Assembly: GCA_021199235.1 (NCBI GenBank)
Contig: JAJQIL010000002.1
Coordinates: 23,335-87,334 of the forward strand
Source: Lachnospiraceae bacterium
Lineage (GTDB): Bacteria; Bacillota; Clostridia; Lachnospirales; Lachnospiraceae
Direction: 5' to 3'
DNA length: 64,000 bases
Part shown: in pieces, positions 15,713 through 23,331 of the stretch
Numbering within the stretch: the first letter of the stretch is position 1
How the letters are laid out: each line of letters begins with the position of its first letter
Notes under the pieces: generated by a model
The model's database searches: none
Seen by the model: only the letters and a program-made list of their open reading frames with translations
Told to the model about the DNA's origin: nothing
Program-made: the position numbers and the translations under genes

Positions 15713-15760
15713 GATAATACTACGGATTGCTACGTGCTTCGCATTTCCTTGTATTATGCA
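15713..15760. repeat. Small intergenic repeat B, copy 1
   Basis: Begins GATAATACTACGGATTGCTA and continues CGTGCTTCGCATTT. It matches 47688-47736 at most positions. It lies just upstream of the LCP gene promoter. The ends AATAC...GTATT are inverted. The rest of the 333-bp gap (15504-15836) holds only the repressor start region and the promoter. Confidence 0.55.
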
Positions 15761-15769
15761 TATTGCCGG

Positions 15770-15798
15770 TTGATTTTTTAATAAAGAAGCCTTACAAT
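15770..15798 (+). promoter_or_regulatory. Putative sigma-A promoter of the LCP gene
   Basis: TTGATT (15770-15775), a 17-bp spacer and TACAAT (15793-15798), 38 bases before the start codon. Confidence 0.6.
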
Positions 15799-15836
15799 GA
15801 AAAACAGCAATTTTAAGAATTCAGGAGGATAGTAAG

Positions 15837-16754
15837 ATGAGACATACAGGAAAGCTTTTTGGAGAGGCATTGAGCCGCCTGTTGGTGATGCTCGCGCTGG
15901 CTGCGCTGGTGTTGAGCGGAGTGTCCGGCAGGTACGTGATGAGTGTCAGGGCGGAGGAAAGCGAGACTGAAGCGGCTTCCGTATCTCTTCCGGGCGGAGA
16001 GGACATTTACAGCATTCTTCTGATCGGCTCGGACCGCAGGGAGGACAACTGGAACGGCAATTCTGACGTCATGATCGTGATGACGGTGAATACCAACACG
16101 CAGAAGATCATTCTGACGTCCTATATGCGTGACCTGTACGCGGACATTCCGGGATACGGGGTGCATAAGCTGAATTACGCGTATGCGGCTGCCGGCGCGG
16201 ACAAGCTGATCGAGACGCTGGAAGAAAGCTATGACATTGAGATCGACAATTATGCGGCGGTGGATTTTGATGGTATGGCAGATATCGTGGATCTGCTCGG
16301 CGGCGTGGATGTCGCGCTGAATGAGGACGAGGTGGAATATCTGAATCAGGAGCTGGAAGTGGCGGAGGAGCAGTCGGATGAGGAGGACGCGGATACGATC
16401 TATCATCTGACCGGCGCGCAGGCGGTATCCTATATGCGGATCCGCTATGTGGGCAACGCGGATTATGAGCGTACACAGCGCCAGAGAAATGTCCTTTCGG
16501 AGATCTTCGAGAACGCGAAGGAGATGAGCGCGGCTGAACTGACAGAGCTGGCGCAGGAGATCCTGGAAATGACCGACCACGACATCAGCGCTCTGGATAT
16601 GATCTCTCTGCTGGGATCGCTGTCCGGACTGACCGAATATGAGCTGGTGGAGAACCGGATCCCGTATGACGGACTGTATACCACTCAGGATGAGATGCTG
16701 GTACCGGATTTTGAAGCGACGATTGAGAAGCTTCACGAGGTGCTGTACGAGTAA
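15837..16754 (+). CDS. LytR-CpsA-Psr (LCP) family cell-wall glycopolymer ligase
   Basis: 305 residues; ATG follows CAGGAGGATAGTAAG. An N-terminal membrane anchor (about residues 11-37) precedes an extracytoplasmic LCP domain. Recognisable motifs are ILLIGSDRRE, the conserved SYMRDLYADIPGYGVHKLN segment, and RIRYVGNADYERTQRQR with the conserved arginines that bind pyrophosphate-lipid substrate. LCP enzymes attach teichoic acids or capsule polymers from a polyprenyl carrier to peptidoglycan. It has its own promoter upstream and a terminator about 130 bases downstream, so it is probably monocistronic. Confidence 0.9.
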   Translation: MRHTGKLFGEALSRLLVMLALAALVLSGVSGRYVMSVRAEESETEAASVSLPGGEDIYSILLIGSDRREDNWNGNSDVMIVMTVNTNTQKIILTSYMRDLYADIPGYGVHKLNYAYAAAGADKLIETLEESYDIEIDNYAAVDFDGMADIVDLLGGVDVALNEDEVEYLNQELEVAEEQSDEEDADTIYHLTGAQAVSYMRIRYVGNADYERTQRQRNVLSEIFENAKEMSAAELTELAQEILEMTDHDISALDMISLLGSLSGLTEYELVENRIPYDGLYTTQDEMLVPDFEATIEKLHEVLYE

Positions 16755-16881
16755 GTACTTTGTCAAAATATGTAGAATACGGGCTTGCAATTTCCGTACT
16801 TTGGTGATAGAATCTTAATGATTTTTTTAGAAAAAATTTATGATTCTTTCGAAATTTTGCGGACGATGGAGCCGATATGAG

Positions 16882-16917
16882 ACCTGTACGGTTGAATTCC
16901 ACCGTGCAGGTTTTTTT
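16882..16917 (+). terminator. Intrinsic terminator after the LCP gene
   Basis: ACCTGTACGGT pairs with ACCGTGCAGGT (one U-G pair) and is followed by seven T. Confidence 0.8.
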
Positions 16918-17014
16918 CTTTAAAATATCGCGGAACTGTACGGATGATTCAGGAACCGTATCTGCGAGGCTTGATGGATGTGCTTTATTGGCAAAGAGAA
17001 AGGCGAAGGACTGT

Positions 17015-17506
17015 ATGGATCTGACACAGCCATTTGAGAAGCTGGTTAGCCGTTTTGAGGCTTATTATGATGTGAAGAGAGAGGATGTGACGCCTCCGTT
17101 CGACGCGGAAGCGGAATTCCACTCGCATGACGCGCAGTTTTTTCTGGTGCGCAGCGCCACGATTTCCGAGGCCGAGTCGCACGAATACGTTTACTTTGCG
17201 AAGCGGGATGTTCTGGATGAAGATGCCCTTCGCGCCATGGATGAGAAAGCCTGGGAAGAAGGCCTTGCTCATGTGACTCCGCATAAGGATCACAGGAACA
17301 GCGACGTCTCCCTGATCATTCTGGCAAATGAGATCACGGAGGGAGCCGCGGCGCTTGTGCCGAAGCTTCGCCATTATAAGAGTTACCAGTTTTCACTCCA
17401 GGGTTGGAGTCAGTACCGTTTGATTGCTGTTGAGTCTTCCACAGGCCGCATTGTCTTTAACCGCCAGGGCAAAGACCTGAAGAAGCTCATAAGCGATATA
17501 TTTTAA
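17015..17506 (+). CDS. Conserved-looking protein of unknown function
   Basis: 163 residues from the ATG at 17015, behind GGCGAAGGA; the frame is open further upstream but there it covers the terminator, so that part is not coding. It is a soluble mixed alpha/beta protein with no signal peptide or membrane segment. Notable segments are FEKLVSRFEAYYDV, FHSHDAQFFLVRSATISEAE and QFSLQGWSQYRLIAVES. I do not recognise the family. It is followed after three bases by a 162-bp structured element and then cstA on the same strand. Confidence 0.7.
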   Translation: MDLTQPFEKLVSRFEAYYDVKREDVTPPFDAEAEFHSHDAQFFLVRSATISEAESHEYVYFAKRDVLDEDALRAMDEKAWEEGLAHVTPHKDHRNSDVSLIILANEITEGAAALVPKLRHYKSYQFSLQGWSQYRLIAVESSTGRIVFNRQGKDLKKLISDIF

Positions 17507-17509
17507 CAA

Positions 17510-17671
17510 TCCTGAACAGTATCAAAATGTAGATACAGCACGTGCAGATTTATCTGCTAAGTGCTGAAGCTACATTTTGGAATGGGCGGGACGCCCATTA
17601 GCCACAGGCATATGATGCGCCAGCAGCATATAGCCTGCAAGGCAGGCGGCCTGCGGCGTATCTGTTCAGGA
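17510..17671 (+). repeat. Long structured element with inverted ends, filling the cstA leader
   Basis: The ends are inverted repeats TCCTGAACAG (17510-17519) and CTGTTCAGGA (17662-17671), sharing the CTGAACAG core of the dispersed hairpin family. Between them lies a run of hairpins. CAAAATGTAG/CTACATTTTG encloses CAGCAC/GTGCTG, which encloses GCAGAT/ATCTGC (17523-17579). ATGGGCG/CGCCCAT follows (17582-17598), then an ATATGATGC/GCAGCATAT pair, then GCCTGC/GCAGGC (17633-17647). It occupies almost the whole gap and ends 28 bp before cstA. It may be a miniature element or a cis-acting RNA leader. Confidence 0.75.
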
Positions 17672-17698
17672 ACAAAGTAAAAAAGGAGAGAGGAACAA

Positions 17699-19405
17699 AT
17701 GACAGCATTATTAATCATTCTGGTAGCCATTGTACTGCTGGTCATAGGTTATGTCTACTATGGCTCATGGCTCGCGAAGCAGTGGGGGATTGACCCGAAA
17801 AGAAAGACACCGGCTTATACGCTGGAAGATGGCGTCGATTACTGTGCGGCAAAACCGCAGGTACTGATGGGACATCATTATTCGTCCATCGCGGGTGCAG
17901 GCCCGATCAACGGCCCGATCCAGGCGTCTGTATTCGGCTGGGTGCCGGTATTCCTGTGGTGCGTAATCGGCGGTATTTTCTTTGGCGGTGTTCAGGACTT
18001 CGGTTCCCTGTTCGCTTCCATTCGTCATGACGGCAAGTCCGTAGGCGAGATCATCAAAGATTCCATGGGTAAGAGAGCACAGAGACTCTTCACGATCTTT
18101 GCGCTGCTGGTTCTGCTTCTGGTCATCGCATCCTTCGTAAACGTTGTAGCCGGTACCTTCTACACGGCAGCAGGCGGCGGCGTTGGCTTTGTGACGAACC
18201 CGACGGGCAACCAGACGACGGCTATGATTTCTCTGCTGTTCATCGTTCTTGCTATCATCTACGGTATCGTGACGAACCGCTTCGGCGTAAAGACGACACC
18301 GGCTACGATCGGCGGTATCATCTGCATCTGCCTGATGGTTGCGCTTGGCCTGAATGTTGGTTTTGCCATGAGCCGTGTTGCATGGATCGTATTCATCGGC
18401 GCTTATATCACGATCGCTTCTCTGGTTCCGGTATGGATCCTGCTGCAGCCGCGTGATTATCTGTCCAGCTTCCTGCTTTACGCAATGATGGCGGTAGCAC
18501 TCATTGGTATTGTCTTCTCCGCATTTGGCGGCGGCGCTGCGACATTCAATATGCCGGCATTTACCGGCTGGAGTACCAACCTTGGTACGATGTTCCCGGT
18601 ACTGTTCATCACGGTAGCCTGCGGTGCCTGTTCCGGTTTCCACAGCCTGATCGCGACCGGTACGACTTCCAAGCAGATCTCGAGCGAGGCGGATGCGAAG
18701 CCAATCGGTTACGGCTCCATGCTGATCGAGTCTGCTCTTGGTATCATTGCCCTGATCGCGGTTGGTATGGTTTATGAGACTTATACAAGCGGTGGCTTTG
18801 GTTCACCGGCGGTTGCGTTTGCTTCCGGTATCGCTCTGATGTTCGGTACGGACGGCACGGCTGTCAACAATGTGATCAAAGCGCTCCTGACCCTTGCGGT
18901 TTCCGTATTTGCGCTGACTTCTCTGGATACAGGTACACGTCTGAGCCGTTTCATGTTCTCAGAGCTGTTCCTGAAAGAGGGTGAGGCTTCTTACAAGGAT
19001 GCGACGGGTATCCGCAAGGTGCTTGCATATCCGCTGTTCGGTACGGTATTTATGGTAGTGGTTGGCTGTATCCTTGGCGGCCTCAGCCTGTCTCAGATCT
19101 GGTCTCTGTTCGGCGCAGCAAACCAGCTGCTCGCAGGTATCGCTCTGATGGCGATCGCTGCATGGCTTGGCAATGCCGGCAAGAACAATAAGATGTTCTT
19201 CGTACCGATGATCTTCATGCTTGCTGCTACGCTGACCTATCTGGTCATGACGGTTCAGAAGAAGATCGTCCTCATCGGCAACGGCGGCGCTGCATGGGGC
19301 GACTGGTTCCAGTTTATCTTTGCGGCTGCTATGGCAGTCCTGGCTGTCATCCTTGTGGTGGAAGGCGTACAGGTATTCGCTGCACAGGCAAAGAAGAAGA
19401 AATAA
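17699..19405 (+). CDS. cstA: CstA-family carbon-starvation transporter (peptide/pyruvate permease)
   Basis: 568 residues, almost entirely membrane-spanning. The start follows AAAAGGAGAGAGGAACAA. The N-terminal part has the family hallmark GHHYSSIAGAGPINGPIQA, then VFLWCVIGGIFFGGVQDFG and SLFASIRHDGKSVGEII. The C-terminal half has SLDTGTRLSRFMFSE and LFGAANQLLAGIAL. CstA proteins import peptides or pyruvate when preferred carbon is scarce. The upstream structured element and a terminator downstream bracket it, so it is likely a single-gene unit or follows the unknown gene at 17015. Confidence 0.92.
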   Translation: MTALLIILVAIVLLVIGYVYYGSWLAKQWGIDPKRKTPAYTLEDGVDYCAAKPQVLMGHHYSSIAGAGPINGPIQASVFGWVPVFLWCVIGGIFFGGVQDFGSLFASIRHDGKSVGEIIKDSMGKRAQRLFTIFALLVLLLVIASFVNVVAGTFYTAAGGGVGFVTNPTGNQTTAMISLLFIVLAIIYGIVTNRFGVKTTPATIGGIICICLMVALGLNVGFAMSRVAWIVFIGAYITIASLVPVWILLQPRDYLSSFLLYAMMAVALIGIVFSAFGGGAATFNMPAFTGWSTNLGTMFPVLFITVACGACSGFHSLIATGTTSKQISSEADAKPIGYGSMLIESALGIIALIAVGMVYETYTSGGFGSPAVAFASGIALMFGTDGTAVNNVIKALLTLAVSVFALTSLDTGTRLSRFMFSELFLKEGEASYKDATGIRKVLAYPLFGTVFMVVVGCILGGLSLSQIWSLFGAANQLLAGIALMAIAAWLGNAGKNNKMFFVPMIFMLAATLTYLVMTVQKKIVLIGNGGAAWGDWFQFIFAAAMAVLAVILVVEGVQVFAAQAKKKK

Positions 19406-19468
19406 GATAGTTTCCCTGCGCGGGAGGACAGGTTCTGATCCGCGCGGCTGATAAAATCAGATATGGGT

Positions 19469-19503
19469 ACCTCTGCCGGAGTTTCCGGCAGAGGTAAATT
19501 TTT
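19469..19503 (+). terminator. Intrinsic terminator after cstA
   Basis: ACCTCTGCCGGA and TCCGGCAGAGGT form a perfect 12-bp stem, followed by AAATTTTTT. Confidence 0.88.
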
Positions 19504-19546
19504 TCACAGTTCCGGAGGGCAGGCCCGATTTGCTGTTCACTACTGG

Positions 19547-19575
19547 TTGCGAAAAATGGCGGATAATGCTATACT
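19547..19575 (+). promoter_or_regulatory. Putative promoter of apt (and perhaps relA/spoT)
   Basis: TTGCGA (19547-19552), a 17-bp spacer and TATACT (19570-19575), 51 bases before the apt start. Confidence 0.6.
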
Positions 19576-19626
19576 CTTAAAAATTGGTAACAGCATCGTA
19601 AAGGTTTTCGTAAGGGGGATAAGAAT

Positions 19627-20151
19627 ATGAAGAAACTGGAAGACTACGTAAGGAGCATTCCGGATTTTCCGGAGGAAGGAATTATTTTCCGCGATGTTAC
19701 GAGCATTCTGCAGGATGCGGATGGACTTCAGCTTTCTATTGATCAGATTCAGGAAAAGCTGGAGGGCGTGGATTTTGACGTGGTCGTCGGCACGGAATCC
19801 AGAGGATTTATTTTTGGTATGCCGGTTGCATATAATCTGCATAAGCCATTTATTCCGGTGCGCAAGAAGGGCAAGCTTCCCTGCGAGACGATTTCGAAGG
19901 AATATGCGTTGGAGTACGGCACCGCGACGATTGAAATGCATAAAGATTCCATTAAGCCTGGCCAGAAGGTCGTGGTGATTGACGATCTGATCGCGACCGG
20001 AGGTACGATCGAGGCGGCGATCCAGCTGATCGAGGAGCTTGGCGGCGAGGTGGTCAAGGTTGTGTTTCTGATGGAGCTGGCCGGTCTGAAAGGCCGTGAG
20101 AAGCTGGCGAAGTATGACGTGGATTCCGTGATCTGTTATGAAGGCAAATGA
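19627..20151 (+). CDS. apt: Adenine phosphoribosyltransferase
   Basis: 174 residues, the normal length. It makes AMP from adenine and PRPP (purine salvage, cytosol). The PRPP-binding signature VVVIDDLIATGGT is present, as are the flexible-loop region with RKKGKLPCETIS and FEEG-type N-terminal residues (IPDFPEEGIIFRDVTSIL). It lies 102 bp upstream of the (p)ppGpp synthetase/hydrolase gene on the same strand, an order common in Firmicutes, so both probably share the promoter at 19547. Confidence 0.96.
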   Translation: MKKLEDYVRSIPDFPEEGIIFRDVTSILQDADGLQLSIDQIQEKLEGVDFDVVVGTESRGFIFGMPVAYNLHKPFIPVRKKGKLPCETISKEYALEYGTATIEMHKDSIKPGQKVVVIDDLIATGGTIEAAIQLIEELGGEVVKVVFLMELAGLKGREKLAKYDVDSVICYEGK

Positions 20152-20253
20152 CATCCAGCCTGTTTTTGGGGGCGGCGATGCGGAAGCATCTGATGGAGGA
20201 ATCCTGTTCAGACGAAACAGAATGGTATAGACCGGGAAGGGTGGTGAGAAAGG

Positions 20254-22545
20254 ATGGCAAACGAATCAATTCAGGCAGATCAGATCAAAAAGGTGGACGC
20301 AAGTGTTAAGAAGATGGAGGATTTCACGGATCCGGAAGCCCTGTATAATGAGCTGATCGCGAGTGTGCGGAAATACCATCCTTCCGACGATATTTCCATG
20401 ATCGAGAAGGCATACCATGTCGCTTATGAAGCACATAAGGATCAGAAACGCCGTTCCGGTGAGCCTTATATCATCCATCCGCTCTGTGTGGCCATCATTC
20501 TCGCGGATCTGGAGCTGGATAAGGAGACGATCGTTGCGGGACTGCTGCACGATGTAGTGGAAGACACAGTCATGACTTCTGAGGATCTGCGTGAACAGTT
20601 CGGTGAAGAGGTTGAGCTGCTGGTCGACGGTGTGACGAAGCTGGGCAAGCTGAATTATCCTGCGGATAAGCTTGACGTGCAGGCGGAGAACCTGCGTAAG
20701 ATGTTCCTGGCGATGGCAAAAGACATCCGGGTGATTCTGGTCAAGCTGGCGGACCGTCTTCACAATATGCGCACCGCGAAGTACTGGTCGCCTGAGACGC
20801 AGAAGAAGAAGGCGCGGGAGACGATGGACATTTACGCACCCATCGCGCACCGGCTCGGTATTTCCAAGATCAAGGTGGAGCTGGATGACCTTTCTCTGAA
20901 ATATCTGGAGCCGGAGATCTATTACGACCTGGTCGATAAGATCGCTCTGAAAAAAGATGAGAGACAGGCGTATGTGGACAGCATCGTCGCGCAGGTGCGT
21001 TCTCAGATTGAGAATGCGGGCATCAAGGCTCAGGTGGACGGCCGGATCAAGCACTTTTTCAGTATTTATAAAAAGATGGTGAACCAGCAGAAGACGCTGG
21101 ATCAGATCTATGACCTTTTTGCTGTGCGGATCATTGTCGATACGGTAAAGGACTGTTACGCCGCTCTGGGTGTGATCCATGAGATGTATAAGCCGATCCC
21201 GGGCCGCTTCAAGGATTATATTGCGATGCCGAAGCAGAACATGTATCAGTCTCTGCACACGACGCTGATCGGACCGAACGGTATGCCGTTTGAGATTCAG
21301 ATCCGTACCTTTGAGATGCACCGCACCGCGGAATATGGTATCGCGGCGCACTGGCGCTATAAGGAGGCGGCAGACGGTAAGAAGAGTGATTCAAAGAGTG
21401 AAGAGGCCAAGCTGAGCTGGCTGCGGCAGGTACTTGACTGGCAGATGTCGGACAACCGTGAGTTCATGAGCCTTTTAAAGAGTGACTTTGACCTTTTTGC
21501 GGAAAGTGTTTATTGCTTCACTCCTGCAGGCGATGTGAAGAATCTTCCGAACGGTTCCACGCCGATTGACTTTGCGTACAGCATTCACAGTGCGGTCGGG
21601 AACCGCATGATCGGCGCCCGTGTCAACGGCAAGCTGGTGACGATCGACTATGTGATCCAGAACGGCGACCGGATTGAGATCATTACTTCTCAGAACTCCC
21701 GCGGCCCGAGCCGCGACTGGCTGAAGATCGTCAAGAGCTCGCAGGCGAGGAATAAGATCAATCAGTGGTTCCGGCAGGAGCTGAAGGAAGATAATATCGT
21801 AAAAGGCAAGGAGATGCTTGCCGCTTATTGTAAGACGAAAGGTCTGGTGCAGTCCGACCTGATGAAGCCTGCCTATATGGATCGCGTGATGACGAAATAC
21901 GGCTTCCGTGACTGGGACTCGGTGATGGCGGCGCTTGGTCATGGCGGGCTGAAGGAAGGACAGATCGTCAACAAGCTTCTCGAGGGCTATGATCAGGATC
22001 ACCGCAAAGAGGTGACGGATGAGCAGATCATTGAGGCTGTACAGAGCGCGAAAGAGGCGGCTCCTGTCCGTGTCAAAAAGTCCAAGGGCGGCATTACGGT
22101 GCAGGGCATCAATGACGTCAGCGTCCGCTTTGCGAAATGCTGCAGTCCGATCCCGGGTGATGAGATTATCGGTTTTGTGACACGCGGCAGGGGTGTGACC
22201 GTGCACCGCACGGACTGTATCAATATGGTCAACCTTCCGGAAAGTGAGCGCGTGCGTCTGATCGACGCGGAGTGGCAGAAGGAAGAGACCTCTGACGATC
22301 ACGGCCTGTATCTCGCGGAGATCGTGATCTACTGCAACAACCGCACCGGACTTCTGGTGGATATCACAAAGGTATTTACCGAACGCAGGATCGACGTGCA
22401 GTCTGTCAATTCCCGTACAAGCAAACAGGGAATTGCGACGATTGCCATGTCCTTCGAGGTACCGGGCAAGGACACGCTGAATTATCTGATCGAACGGCTT
22501 CGTCAGATTGAGAGCGTTGTCGATATTGAGAGAACGACGGGCTGA
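20254..22545 (+). CDS. relA: Bifunctional (p)ppGpp synthetase/hydrolase (RSH)
   Basis: 763 residues, a full-length Rel. The HD hydrolase domain has GLLHDVVEDTVMT and KLADRLHNMRT. The synthetase domain has YKPIPGRFKDYIAMPKQN and the YQSLHTT motif. TGS follows with VYCFTPAGDVKNLPNGSTPIDFAYSIHS, given here as two parts around KNLPNGS, then a Cys-pair region FAKCCSPIPGDE and a C-terminal ACT domain (NRTGLLVDITKVF, VNSRTSKQG). It makes and degrades the stringent-response alarmone. The ATG is behind GGTGAGAAAGG. Both catalytic halves keep their motifs, so it should be bifunctional. The MBL hydrolase gene follows closely. Confidence 0.96.
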   Translation: MANESIQADQIKKVDASVKKMEDFTDPEALYNELIASVRKYHPSDDISMIEKAYHVAYEAHKDQKRRSGEPYIIHPLCVAIILADLELDKETIVAGLLHDVVEDTVMTSEDLREQFGEEVELLVDGVTKLGKLNYPADKLDVQAENLRKMFLAMAKDIRVILVKLADRLHNMRTAKYWSPETQKKKARETMDIYAPIAHRLGISKIKVELDDLSLKYLEPEIYYDLVDKIALKKDERQAYVDSIVAQVRSQIENAGIKAQVDGRIKHFFSIYKKMVNQQKTLDQIYDLFAVRIIVDTVKDCYAALGVIHEMYKPIPGRFKDYIAMPKQNMYQSLHTTLIGPNGMPFEIQIRTFEMHRTAEYGIAAHWRYKEAADGKKSDSKSEEAKLSWLRQVLDWQMSDNREFMSLLKSDFDLFAESVYCFTPAGDVKNLPNGSTPIDFAYSIHSAVGNRMIGARVNGKLVTIDYVIQNGDRIEIITSQNSRGPSRDWLKIVKSSQARNKINQWFRQELKEDNIVKGKEMLAAYCKTKGLVQSDLMKPAYMDRVMTKYGFRDWDSVMAALGHGGLKEGQIVNKLLEGYDQDHRKEVTDEQIIEAVQSAKEAAPVRVKKSKGGITVQGINDVSVRFAKCCSPIPGDEIIGFVTRGRGVTVHRTDCINMVNLPESERVRLIDAEWQKEETSDDHGLYLAEIVIYCNNRTGLLVDITKVFTERRIDVQSVNSRTSKQGIATIAMSFEVPGKDTLNYLIERLRQIESVVDIERTTG

Positions 22546-22628
22546 CCCGCCCGGAGAACCGCAGGCAGGGTGGAAAGCCCGGCGTGCGGTACGGCGGACG
22601 GACATACGGAAGAATGGAGGCAGACATT

Positions 22629-23255
22629 TTGGAAAATCTGCAGTTGGAGTCGCTTGTACTCGGTATGGTCTCTACAAACTCGTATCTCGCGAAAAATAAA
22701 GTGACGGGGGAGCTTCTGATCATTGATCCGGCCGATCAGCCGGAACGCCTTGCGCAGAAGATTTCCGCCATGGACGGGACACCGGCAGCAATCCTGCTGA
22801 CACACGGGCATTTTGACCATATCGGTGCTGCCGCGGCTCTGAAAGAGAAATATGGCATCCCCATCTGTGCTTTGAAAGAGGAAGAAGAGGTTCTAAGCGA
22901 TGCACAGAAGAATCTGACCGCCTGGAGCGGGAATGGCTATACGCTTGCTGCGGATCGATATTTCCGGGATGGCGAGACCATTACCCTTGCCGGATTTTTA
23001 ATTCAGGTGCTGCATACGCCGGGGCATACGATCGGGAGCGCCTGCTATTACCTGCCCAAAGAGCGGGTGCTTTTTTCCGGGGATACCCTGTTCCGCTGCA
23101 GTGTGGGACGGACGGATTTTCCTACGGGAAGCATGGGCGCGATCCATCGCTCCATTCATGAGAAGCTGTTTGTGCTGCCGGATGAGACGGAAGTATTTCC
23201 GGGGCATGACGCGGCGACGACGATACAGTATGAGAAACAGTTTAACCCTTATTAA
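22629..23255 (+). CDS. Metallo-beta-lactamase fold hydrolase (glyoxalase II-like)
   Basis: 208 residues from a TTG at 22629, chosen because GGAGG lies eight bases upstream; an in-frame ATG at 22614 overlaps that ribosome site. The metal ligands are clear: THGHFDH, HTPGHT, SGDTLF and the final FPGHD. The YqgX/GloB-like small MBL hydrolases act on thioesters or related substrates; the substrate here is unknown. The gene lies between relA and hemZ on one strand with short gaps, the order typical of Lachnospiraceae. Confidence 0.88.
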   Translation: MENLQLESLVLGMVSTNSYLAKNKVTGELLIIDPADQPERLAQKISAMDGTPAAILLTHGHFDHIGAAAALKEKYGIPICALKEEEEVLSDAQKNLTAWSGNGYTLAADRYFRDGETITLAGFLIQVLHTPGHTIGSACYYLPKERVLFSGDTLFRCSVGRTDFPTGSMGAIHRSIHEKLFVLPDETEVFPGHDAATTIQYEKQFNPY

Positions 23256-23331
23256 AGAAATTTTGCCGGTGCGCGCTGCGATTCAGGGATAATGTCTGAA
23301 AAGGAGCGGCATCAGCAAAGACAGGAACTAT

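Noticed and set aside
16877..17014. N-terminal extension of the unknown gene at 17015
   Set aside because: The upstream part of the frame crosses the LCP terminator; the ATG at 17015 has a suitable ribosome site.
20266..21351. 361-codon minus-strand frame
   Set aside because: Antisense to the Rel gene; rich in Leu/His/Arg as expected for a shadow.
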